Source: Bacteroidota bacterium (GTDB taxonomy: Bacteria > Bacteroidota > Bacteroidia > Flavobacteriales > Weeksellaceae). From it: a stretch of DNA of 40,496 nucleotides. Position 1 is the first letter of the stretch. Every line of letters begins with the position of its first letter. Shown one piece after another: positions 34,701 through 40,496 of this stretch. The notes under the pieces are model-generated. The model did not search any database, was not told the DNA's origin, and saw only the letters and a program-made list of their open reading frames with translations. The stretch lies in assembly GCA_023388015.1 (NCBI GenBank), contig JAEWHB010000225.1, positions 1 to 40,496 on the forward strand, written 5' to 3'. The translations under genes and the position numbers were made by a program.

Positions 34701-35674
34701 TTGGTAGGTCGTGACTGCTCCCAGTTCCAAGTAATAGTAGAGTTTTGTGCTATTGTGAAATTTGTTGAATTACCAGTTCCTGTTGCCGGAACACTTCCTG
34801 TACCTGTCCAACCGATGATGTTATAACCAGGACGGGCACCTGCCGTAGCTGTAACTGATGAGTTATTGGAGTATGTGTGAGTTCCATCAGTAGGAGTACC
34901 TCCATAAGACTCTGATATAGTTAGGGTACGATCCGTAGGGATTGGGGTTCCTCTCACAATAATATCGTCTATAATAAAGCCCCCTCCTGTACCATAACAG
35001 CCATCGACCACCATTCTAAATGCCAATCTAAAATTAGCTTGGTTATTACGACTGGAGGGTAATGTCAAATTAGCAGTTTGAACTCCAGAGTTTCCATAAT
35101 ATAATCCTCCAGTAAACGTACCGTGCTCTCCCGTTGTTCCTCCCTGTCCTCCAGTCAAATCCATTAACCAAGTGACACCCCCATCAATAGAAGTGTTAAC
35201 AGTACCGTAGTCATAAACGGTTCCCCCATCTACTTCTCCTGAGGCTCTCCATTTGAACTCTACTGTAATATTTTCATAACCTACAGTTGAAACACCCACG
35301 TGAGCCCATCTTGTTGTTGTGGCTAATAATCCACAAGATGCTCCGTTATATGTTCGAAATGGAGTTCCACTATAATTTGGATTATTACCATTATAAAAAC
35401 CCATCCCTAAGGATCTCCCAGAGATAGGGGCAAAATTACCACTTCCTGCGTTACTGAAATTCCAGAGATGTCGCTGTGTGCTATATTGGCTAGCTGTCGA
35501 ACTGGCAAACCAACCATTCGTTCCTGACTGTGAAACTATGGTGTTGCTATAGGTTCCATTATTACCATCAAAATTTTGTTGATAGAGTATTGTTTGAGCT
35601 TTACTTTGAAGTGTAAAAAGCATACAAGCGAAGAGTAGAATCACATTAGCGATTCTAAGGTTTTCTTTCCTCAT
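31703..35674 (-). CDS. Very large multidomain T9SS cargo protein
   Basis: The 1323-residue protein has a signal peptide (1-27, ending QSKAQ). A beta-sandwich domain (about 30-245, YQQNFDGNNGTYSN to GGGFIIDDIIVRGT) is closely paralogous to the whole N-terminal part of the 337-residue protein upstream. An InlB-repeat-like unit (about 247-320, GYNIIGWTGTGSVPATG), a fibronectin-III-like region (about 325-435) and further beta domains follow. One beta-solenoid-like stretch around 755-830 reads WNGSSWSNGVPSNPNTKILF. The last 80 residues are a type A T9SS sorting domain (VEVYDLSGRTIHRNN). It is expected on the cell surface as an adhesin or binding protein. No catalytic motif is recognised. It is co-transcribed with the small PID-CTERM-like protein. 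Confidence 0.88.
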   Translation of the reverse strand: MRKENLRIANVILLFACMLFTLQSKAQTILYQQNFDGNNGTYSNTIVSQSGTNGWFASSTASQYSTQRHLWNFSNAGSGNFAPISGRSLGMGFYNGNNPNYSGTPFRTYNGASCGLLATTTRWAHVGVSTVGYENITVEFKWRASGEVDGGTVYDYGTVNTSIDGGVTWLMDLTGGQGGTTGEHGTFTGGLYYGNSGVQTANLTLPSSRNNQANFRLAFRMVVDGCYGTGGGFIIDDIIVRGTPIPTDRTLTISESYGGTPTDGTHTYSNNSSVTATAGARPGYNIIGWTGTGSVPATGTGNSTNFTIAQNSTITWNWEQSRPTNVKFNDYGGIEQLTFNNSRINTTTPIFRLSHQTEEANEYEIEINTNPTFTGGTSWTQTFTGTYPLNTQANFTFNGFAPTISGTPYYVRARAKAAVNDVWSAWSPLLHSFTYQNPQEIPDWFQTTQAQFQTDVLSGLTADVGGDVIRQTVSANPILNPSFQTNTDWSASKTDSNITITISDGGNWSSDGGRAARMHMFGGSAGSGGRGVISQVVDLSNIEEIIFDARSLYSQNFNSSLSNGGTLRLIIGGNSSDDEGVTVATINHCASGNSSCNVPTLNTIANIQVAQRIPNQIIKFVWSGYTSGNLGGAVVDFMVDNLRITSSSSGTITSTPIHLASVQGATGYDTFKWNQTPGTGDLKFDIQGSSDGINFTNISGYTDISQVGSGEKTHDISGIDSEIYPHLRLVGKLNGEDAVLHDWSVQFHAGCANSTTWNGSSWSNGVPSNPNTKILFAGDYNETGDLVGCSLEVQSGNVVIPSNSSVTIDNEITVTSGSFTLENNASLVQINPDAVNSGNITVNRNTTEMVKFDATYWSSPVAGQNLKEFSSGTLNNRFYIYNGYNAATEGDSRHFKAVFVNDANYPMPDPIPTEWEVPVGEITGNLFNMNTYTFKPGWGYSIRVPNNWPHPIGSAGAIWEKTFTGVPHNGDIMVPAFGKYTMVGNPYPSAINIEDAEGFFAENPNVETLHFWTHHFDVTNLAYYNNNYVTYTRLGAAGMHPGGETAPTPNGKIEIGQGFVVENSSIANTQSQESWDVVFKNTMRTTERGVFLKQAVNEIERNRYWLSLSDENETKIAQILIGYMTGATYEFDHQIDGRRMGGAPLYSWIGEEKFTVQGRTLPFEVEDVVPLGFKAPEFGKFKIGLDDFDGFFTDENFQIYIRDNFMQVEHDLRLADYWFSTEEGEFPTRFEIVYKIEEVMSTQDLNDGLVKIYKNKENIVIESEKEKILSVEVYDLSGRTIHRNNKVNAHIYQVRKTSLATQILVVKVLTEKGDIVTKKVINQ

Positions 35675-35704
35675 GAAAATTATTTTAGTTAGGTTGAAGA
35701 CTTT

Positions 35705-35718
35705 CTGTCAATTGACAG
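35705..35718. promoter_or_regulatory. 14 bp perfect palindrome upstream of the 1323-residue gene
   Basis: CTGTCAATTGACAG is perfectly self-complementary and lies 30 bases before the ATG at 35674. It could be an operator, but no second copy was seen. Confidence 0.4.
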
Positions 35719-35741
35719 CCCTCATCGTCTTCGGTAAAAAT

Positions 35742-35775
35742 GAAAGAGCCCAAATGAGTACCTTCAGGCTCTTTC
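35742..35775 (-). terminator. Rho-independent terminator of the 337-residue gene
   Basis: GAAAGAGCC (35742-35750) and GGCTCTTTC (35767-35775) pair perfectly around a 16-base loop, followed on the minus strand by ATTTTTACC. Confidence 0.85.
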
Positions 35776-35787
35776 TATGGATGTGGA

Positions 35788-36801
35788 TTATTTAACGATT
35801 TTCTGTGTAATCACTTCTCCGTTCTCCAAAGTTGCTTTCACTACGTAAACTCCTTTTGCCAACTGATTTCCTTTGATTCGGATTTCTTTGTTGTGGGTTG
35901 TGAAGTTGTTTACCAATTTACCGCTCAGGTCATAAACCTCAACATTCTGAATGTTTTTCGCAGTAGATTTTACTACAAATTCACCTCCGTCTTTGTAAAC
36001 TTTAACAGAAGCATTGTTCAGATCCTGTGTTCCCAATTCTTCGATCAGCGTTCCGCGAACGATGATGTCATCTACGATGAATCCTCCTCCTGAACCATAT
36101 CCTTCGTCAGCCACCATACGGAATGCCAAACGGAAGTTGGCTTGATTGGCTCTGCTTTCCGGCAGCGTTAAAACTGCAGTTTGTACACCTTCATTGTCAA
36201 AATACAAACCTCCCGCAAATGAACCGTGCTCAGAAGTTTCTCCTGCCTGACCACCTGTTTGATCCATCAACCATGTAGCGCCTCCGTCAATTGAAGTATT
36301 TACCGTTCCGTAGTCGTAAACAACTCCCTCGAAAACTTCACCTCCACATCTCCACTTGAATTCAATGGTGATGTTTTCGTATCCTTCTGTTGAGAAACCA
36401 ACATGCGCCCATCTTGTGGTATAGAAAGGTGCATCTGCAGGTTCTGCAGCATAATAATGGAAAGGCTCATTTGGAACCCATGGATCATTTCCATTGTAAA
36501 ATCCCATCCCCATAGATTTCCCTGAGATAGGCATTGTTACCGTGTTATTCCCTGCTGTGTCGTCAGAGAAATTCCACATATGTCTGTAAACGCCTCCATA
36601 TTGAGGATCGGTAGAACTTGAAATCCACCCGTTAGTTGCTGTATTTTGAGATACGATGGTATTGGTAAAATTACCATTGTTACCATCAAAGTTTTGTTGG
36701 TAAATAATTACTTCTTCTTGTCCTTGTGCAAATGACATGGCCGTAATAAAACCTGTTAAAAAAAGATTTCTAGTGATTTTTACTAGTACAGTTTTTTTCA
36801 T
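35788..36801 (-). CDS. T9SS cargo, single beta-sandwich domain (reduced paralogue)
   Basis: The 337-residue protein has a signal peptide (1-28, LFLTGFITAMSFAQGQ) and one beta-sandwich domain (about 32-247) that matches the N-terminal domain of the 1323-residue protein nearly throughout (YQQNFDGNNG, WAHVGFSTEGYENITIEFKW, YDYGTVNTSIDGGATWLMD, GGGFIVDDIIVRGT). A type A T9SS sorting domain follows directly (about 255-337, VEVYDLSGKLVNNF, QLAKGVYVVKATLENGEV). It has its own terminator. The short and long forms probably share a ligand or partner through the common domain. It is divergent from a TPR/AraC regulator across a 487 bp gap. Confidence 0.9.
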   Translation of the reverse strand: MKKTVLVKITRNLFLTGFITAMSFAQGQEEVIIYQQNFDGNNGNFTNTIVSQNTATNGWISSSTDPQYGGVYRHMWNFSDDTAGNNTVTMPISGKSMGMGFYNGNDPWVPNEPFHYYAAEPADAPFYTTRWAHVGFSTEGYENITIEFKWRCGGEVFEGVVYDYGTVNTSIDGGATWLMDQTGGQAGETSEHGSFAGGLYFDNEGVQTAVLTLPESRANQANFRLAFRMVADEGYGSGGGFIVDDIIVRGTLIEELGTQDLNNASVKVYKDGGEFVVKSTAKNIQNVEVYDLSGKLVNNFTTHNKEIRIKGNQLAKGVYVVKATLENGEVITQKIVK

Positions 36802-37288
36802 AAAGTCGTTTTTGTAATGTGTATGTGATTGTTAAAATTTCAGTATTGATTTTAGTTTTGATTACTAAATATTAATAATTTGGTAATCTCTATTTTTCGG
36901 ATTTATTACTATCCTTAAAATTTGCGCCAAGTACCAAATATTTGGTATGCCGCAAAAGAACTTGCCTATCTGTTTTCTATAATTTGAATACACTGTAAAA
37001 ATTAAACATCTGAAAATCAGTTATTTGGAAAAACCCCTGAAAAATTGAATATTTTCCTGATTTTATAATTTGAAAAGAAAAATTCTGGATTTCGAATAGT
37101 TTATTATCTTTACCACCCCTAAATACTATCTTGATTTTGCAGTTTTTGAGGTTATTTCCCGCAGAAACATTAGTATTCTTCTAAACAATTTTAAACCGCA
37201 ACTGAAAATGTTGGGGGCATTTCACCATGAAAATTCTGTTTTTTGATTTGGATGTTGAGAATATTAATAATTGATTATTCTTCTAAAG
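36802..37288. promoter_or_regulatory. 487 bp divergent control region with 16 bp palindrome
   Basis: No gene is seen. TACCAAATATTTGGTA (36932-36947) is a perfect palindrome. A related imperfect dyad, ATTACTAAAT with ATTTGGTAAT, lies at about 36859-36885, closer to the T9SS gene. The two dyads share the TAAAT/ATTTGGTA half-site and could be binding sites for a dimeric regulator. Confidence 0.5.
37105..37112 (+). promoter_or_regulatory. Possible -7 element of the rightward TPR/AraC gene
   Basis: TATCTTTA differs from TAnnTTTG at the last base. It would give a long leader of about 170 bases before ATG 37289. No TTG -33 box is evident. Confidence 0.3.
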
Positions 37289-38926
37289 ATGTATGTAAAT
37301 AGGTTGGTTTTACCAAATAAGGTTTTTAATTCTTATTTAATTCTTTGCTGCGTTATGTTTTGGGGCTTGGCGGCAGCACAAACCGTGACCATCCAGACGA
37401 TTAACGAGAAATTTGAAGAAGCAGCTCAATACGCCCATTCCGCAAATCCCGAAAAGGCGATTCCGCTTTTAGAAGAAATTAAAAAAGACGCTGAATCAAT
37501 TAATTACAAAGCCGGAATCACCCGGGTCGGCTATAACCTGGCCATTATTTATTTCAATAGTACAAATTACAATAAAGTCATCAATTTGGACGATGAATTC
37601 CAGAAAATCGGTAATGAAATCAATGACTTTGAAAGCGTTTCGCACATTCACCGACTCAAAGGTTGTGCTTATTCAGAATTGGGGCTTTTGAGCAAAGGAA
37701 ACGGCGAATATGATCTGGCGCTGAAATATGCCAACAGAATGAAACCGGGCAACAACAAACAATATGCATTGAGCCTGATTTACAGCAATTTGGCCAATCA
37801 TTATATGAAAGATACGGCGCCACAGGATTCGATTTTTTCCTATATCAACAAATGCATTGAAGCCGCTGAAAAAATTGACGAAACAGATGAGGTCAACCTT
37901 TCAAAAAAATACAGCCTGATTGCCTATTCTTACATCATTATGGCCAACGAATATGAAGCAGTAGGAAATGCGGTATTGGCTGAAAATTATTATCTGAAAT
38001 CACTTGAAATTCATAACAGTAAATCCGTCCCACTCGTTGAAAGAGTTATTTTGTTGAATCAATTGGGCAAATTTTATTTGGAACAAAAGGATTATGAAAA
38101 ATCGGTAAAATATGCCGAAGAAGGAATTGCCATTGAGAAAAAATCAAGCATCCCTCAATTGCGAAGAGATCTTTTTGAAGTTTTGTCTAAATCTTATTTG
38201 GAATTGCATGAAACTGAAAAATCAAAAAATTACCTGAGATTGTTTACTTCGCTCAACGATAGCCTTTTAAACATCAACAGAAAAGCAGTTGATGCCACTT
38301 TGAACAAAACAATTTCAAGGCAAGAGGAACTACAATTAAACAACAGCAGCAAACAAGCCATTATTTATTCTTTGGTCGGAATCGTTTTACTTGCCTTCGG
38401 AATCTTTTTCTTTCTGTACTATCGAAAGCAAAGACAGATCAAAAAAATCGAAAGAATTCTGGAACAACTTAATACCAAACAAAGTCAGGCAGATTCAACT
38501 TTGATGGTCAAACCAAAACCTGTCAAGGCGCAAGAAAAAGAGGAGAAAACACCCATTATGCCTGCCGAAGCAGAAGAAAAACTTTTGGAAAAACTTCATG
38601 AATTCGAAAACAAACAGCTTTTTCTGGAACGTAAAGTTTCATTGCCCTATGTAGCAGCCGAAATCGAAACCAACACAAAATATTTATCCTACATCATTAA
38701 AAAACACAAAGAAAAAGATTTCAATGAATACATTAATGATTTAAGGATCAATTATATAGTTCAAAAAATAACCAACGAACCTGTTTACCGACAATACAAA
38801 ATAAATGCACTCGCAGAAGAATCAGGTTTTTCGTCCCATTCTAAATTTGCAACCGTTTTCAAAGCAACCATCGGAGTTTCTCCGTCTGAATTCATCAAAT
38901 ATTTTCAGCAAAATGAAAAGGTGTAA
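37289..38926 (+). CDS. Transmembrane TPR/AraC-type transcriptional regulator
   Basis: The 545-residue protein starts at ATG 37289; an in-frame TTG at 37271 adds six residues. It has a signal peptide (about 1-31, YLILCCVMFWGLAAAQ), a TPR sensor region (about 35-345) and a membrane helix (about 359-381, AIIYSLVGIVLLAFGIFFFL). A charged linker and an AraC-type domain (about 440-535) follow, with NTKYLSYIIKKHKEKDFNEY, DLRINYIVQKIT and LAEESGFSSHSKFATVFKAT. It is the third full-length member of this family in the window and the closest regulator to the two T9SS cargo genes, from which it is divergent. The signal it senses is unknown. Confidence 0.88.
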   Translation: MYVNRLVLPNKVFNSYLILCCVMFWGLAAAQTVTIQTINEKFEEAAQYAHSANPEKAIPLLEEIKKDAESINYKAGITRVGYNLAIIYFNSTNYNKVINLDDEFQKIGNEINDFESVSHIHRLKGCAYSELGLLSKGNGEYDLALKYANRMKPGNNKQYALSLIYSNLANHYMKDTAPQDSIFSYINKCIEAAEKIDETDEVNLSKKYSLIAYSYIIMANEYEAVGNAVLAENYYLKSLEIHNSKSVPLVERVILLNQLGKFYLEQKDYEKSVKYAEEGIAIEKKSSIPQLRRDLFEVLSKSYLELHETEKSKNYLRLFTSLNDSLLNINRKAVDATLNKTISRQEELQLNNSSKQAIIYSLVGIVLLAFGIFFFLYYRKQRQIKKIERILEQLNTKQSQADSTLMVKPKPVKAQEKEEKTPIMPAEAEEKLLEKLHEFENKQLFLERKVSLPYVAAEIETNTKYLSYIIKKHKEKDFNEYINDLRINYIVQKITNEPVYRQYKINALAEESGFSSHSKFATVFKATIGVSPSEFIKYFQQNEKV

Positions 38927-39003
38927 TGAGAAGTTAAAAAAAGCACCAGACATCCCTCCGGGATGAAATTCAATTATCGAAATTCGTATATCGAACTTCG
39001 AAT

Positions 39004-39108
39004 ATCCCTACGGGATGAAATTCATTTTGCAATTAATTATTTCTACCCAAGAAATGTTCCTACGGAACAATCTGCCAATGTGAAGTATTAAGAATTATCG
39101 AAGTTCGA
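39004..39108. repeat. Dyad-rich direct repeat, copy 1
   Basis: It contains ATCCCTACGGGAT and TGTTCCTACGGAACA, two short inverted repeats, joined by TTCATTTTGCAATTAATTAT and ending in TCGAAGTTCGA. A shorter related piece with CATCCCTCCGGGATG lies just before it (about 38950-38990). It is part of the 579 bp gap 38927-39505, which has no gene. Confidence 0.9.
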
Positions 39109-39126
39109 GGTTCGAATTTCGAATTT

Positions 39127-39330
39127 CGAATAGCTATGTGCGCAAGCAACTATGAAAACTTCTGTTTGCTCATAAAAGTATTAAGACTGAAGTAAGTATT
39201 AAGACGGATTTTGTGTGCTTTGTGAAAATCCTTGTGCTTCTTGTGGTTAAAAAGCAGTAAGAAGAATTTTTAATTTTTACCCATAACCCTAAAGGGAATT
39301 AAAAATTCTTACGCCACTTCTGCCTAAGAT
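39127..39330 (-). repeat. Complex repeat unit D (inverted relative to A-C)
   Basis: Read on the minus strand it has the same order as unit B: hairpin section, CCACAAGAAGCACAAGG, TTAATACTT, GAGCAAACAGAAG, GCGCACATAGCTATTCGAA. It lacks the CCACATAGTTACAATAG piece. It is preceded on the + strand by TTCGAAT-type heptamers (39097-39130). Confidence 0.9.
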
Positions 39331-39341
39331 GGAAAACCAGA

Positions 39342-39450
39342 CATCCCTACGGGATGAAATTCATTTTGCAATTAATTATTTCTACCCACGAAATGTTCCT
39401 ACGGAACAATCTGTCAATGTGAAGTATTAAGAATTATCGAAGTTCGAACT
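39342..39450. repeat. Dyad-rich direct repeat, copy 2
   Basis: It is nearly identical to 39004-39108, with differences such as ACCCACGAAA for ACCCAAGAAA and CTGTCAATG for CTGCCAATG. The two copies flank unit D in the same orientation. Confidence 0.9.
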
Positions 39451-39457
39451 TCGAATA

Positions 39458-39488
39458 TTGTATAACGTAAATCTTTAATTTATCTTTA
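39458..39488 (+). promoter_or_regulatory. Flavobacterial-type promoter of the AI-2E-family gene
   Basis: TTG (39458-39460), a 20 bp spacer and TATCTTTA (39481-39488) fit the TTG-N17-23-TAnnTTTG pattern except for the final base. The ATG at 39506 follows 17 bases later. Confidence 0.55.
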
Positions 39489-39505
39489 GGGGAAAAAATA
39501 AATCA

Positions 39506-40496
39506 ATGGAGCCACAAATCAAAGACCGGAGCATCCGAAACGCTGCCAGATTATTGACCTTGGTGTTGATAGTTGCCATTTGTTATGTGTTGCAGAGCAT
39601 TTTGGTCCCGATTTTATTTGCCGTTATCTTGTCGGTTTTATTGTTACCCTTGTGTGAAAGATTTGAAAAATGGGGCTTTAACCGTGCTTTTGCATCCCTT
39701 ACGGCGCTGATTCTTGCGATTCTGGTTTTGGTGGGAATCGGTTACCTCATCGTTTCCCAAACGCTCAATATCACCGAAGACGCTTCTGACATCGCCAATA
39801 AAATCAAGTCTTTGATCATGCGGATTCTGGAATGGACTTCCGATAAATTCAATATGTCCACCAACGAACTGATCCAACGGGCAGAAAGTGAAATGGGCAA
39901 CAGCGCCTCCACGATTGGCGGATTTGCCACTTCGGTTTTGAATTCCATCGGAAATTCGCTTGCGTACGGACTTTTGGTTCCTATTATGATCTTTTTCTTT
40001 TTGTATTACCGTGAATTTTTCAAGGAATTTTTCTTCCGTGTTTTTTCGGCTACACCTCAAGGAAAAATTGAAGAAGTACTGAGTAAAATTTATGATGTAT
40101 TGCAGAATTACCTCGTCGGACTGATTTCCGTAATGGGAATTGTTGCGGTTTTGAACACCATCGGACTGATGATCCTTGGAATCGAATATGCCTGGTTTTT
40201 CGGGATTTTAGCAGCTATGCTGACGATTTTTCCCTATGTCGGAATTTTCATCGGATCATTGATACCGGCCCTTTTTGCACTGGCTACCAAAGACAGCGCC
40301 TGGTATGCATTGGGCGTGGTTTTATGGTTCCAATTGGTTCAAACTTTGGAAGGAAACTTCATCACTCCAAAAATAGTGGGCGGAAAAGCCAGTTTAAATC
40401 CGCTCGTTTCGCTTTTGTCCTTTTTCCTAGGCGGAATGTTGTTCGGGATTTCGGGAATGATCCTCGCCCTTCCTTTGCTGGCGATGCTCAAAGTGA
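39506..40496 (+). CDS. AI-2E family transporter / PerM-like membrane protein (3' truncated)
   Basis: ATG at 39506 opens a frame (MEPQIKDRSIRNAARLLTLV) that stays open to the window's right edge, giving 330 visible residues. Hydrophobic segments occur at about 15-35, 38-58, 67-90, 150-175 and then as a cluster from about 205. Signature stretches are FPYVGIFIGSLIPALFAL (about 249), LEGNFITPKIVGGKASLNPL (about 286) and FFLGGMLFGISGMILALP. This is the AI-2E/PerM family of inner-membrane proteins; despite the name, members have varied or unknown substrates. Family length is about 340-380, so little is missing. The gene sits behind its own promoter after the repeat block. Confidence 0.92.
   Translation, partial: MEPQIKDRSIRNAARLLTLVLIVAICYVLQSILVPILFAVILSVLLLPLCERFEKWGFNRAFASLTALILAILVLVGIGYLIVSQTLNITEDASDIANKIKSLIMRILEWTSDKFNMSTNELIQRAESEMGNSASTIGGFATSVLNSIGNSLAYGLLVPIMIFFFLYYREFFKEFFFRVFSATPQGKIEEVLSKIYDVLQNYLVGLISVMGIVAVLNTIGLMILGIEYAWFFGILAAMLTIFPYVGIFIGSLIPALFALATKDSAWYALGVVLWFQLVQTLEGNFITPKIVGGKASLNPLVSLLSFFLGGMLFGISGMILALPLLAMLKV

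Noticed and set aside
36802..36900. -33/-7 promoter for the 337-residue T9SS gene
   Set aside because: AT-rich stretches give several weak partial matches on the minus strand, but none combines TAnnTTTG with a spaced TTG.
39644..40060. Minus-strand open frame of 138 codons
   Set aside because: It lies wholly antisense to the well-supported AI-2E-family gene and has low-complexity, charged content with no family resemblance.

Overview
The window looks like chromosomal DNA from a member of the Bacteroidota, most likely class Flavobacteriia. The signs are AT-rich DNA, three surface proteins with type A C-terminal sorting domains of the type IX secretion system (T9SS), several membrane-spanning TPR/AraC-type regulators, -7 promoter elements of the TAnnTTTG type, and no obvious reliance on Shine-Dalgarno sites. 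No species can be named from the sequence alone, and no rRNA or tRNA gene was seen.

Region 1 (1-863) holds the 3' end of a Met-rich hypothetical protein. Region 2 (864-17824) is a minus-strand cell-surface polysaccharide locus. Its main operon is tightly packed, often with TAATG or ATGA overlaps, and is transcribed from about 17850 downward: Wzx-type flippase, GH88/GH105-like protein, pyruvyltransferase-family protein, two GT2, two GT4, EpsG-type polymerase, GT2, GT4 and a CapK-like adenylate-forming enzyme. Its distal end (2052-5422) is rearranged. Two GT4 fragments are truncated at the same codon and flank a small opposite-strand gene with a PID-CTERM-like tail. A polymerase-like fragment, an intact polymerase-like gene and an intact GT4 carrying an in-frame 10 x 7 bp repeat follow.

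Region 3 (18140-28305) holds surface-protein genes next to regulator genes: a lectin/thrombospondin-repeat protein with a small companion, a TPR-TM-AraC regulator, a divergent second regulator overlapping a paralogue that lacks the DNA-binding domain, and a T9SS cargo with HYR and GEVED domains. Region 4 (28401-30621) has a TlpA-like thioredoxin and gltX.

Region 5 (30622-39460) is a surface-protein island: a PID-CTERM-like small protein, a 1323-residue T9SS cargo, a 337-residue reduced paralogue and a divergent TPR-TM-AraC regulator. It is bounded by complex repeat blocks that occur in opposite orientation on the two sides. Region 6 is the 5' part of an AI-2E/PerM-family membrane protein.

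Two themes run through the window. First, degenerate tandem repeats with a 7 bp (once 8 bp) period appear at gene edges and inside one gene, each array with its own consensus but all reducible to RRGTWNN-like heptamers. Second, every large surface-protein unit lies next to a transmembrane TPR/AraC regulator, which suggests local envelope-responsive control.
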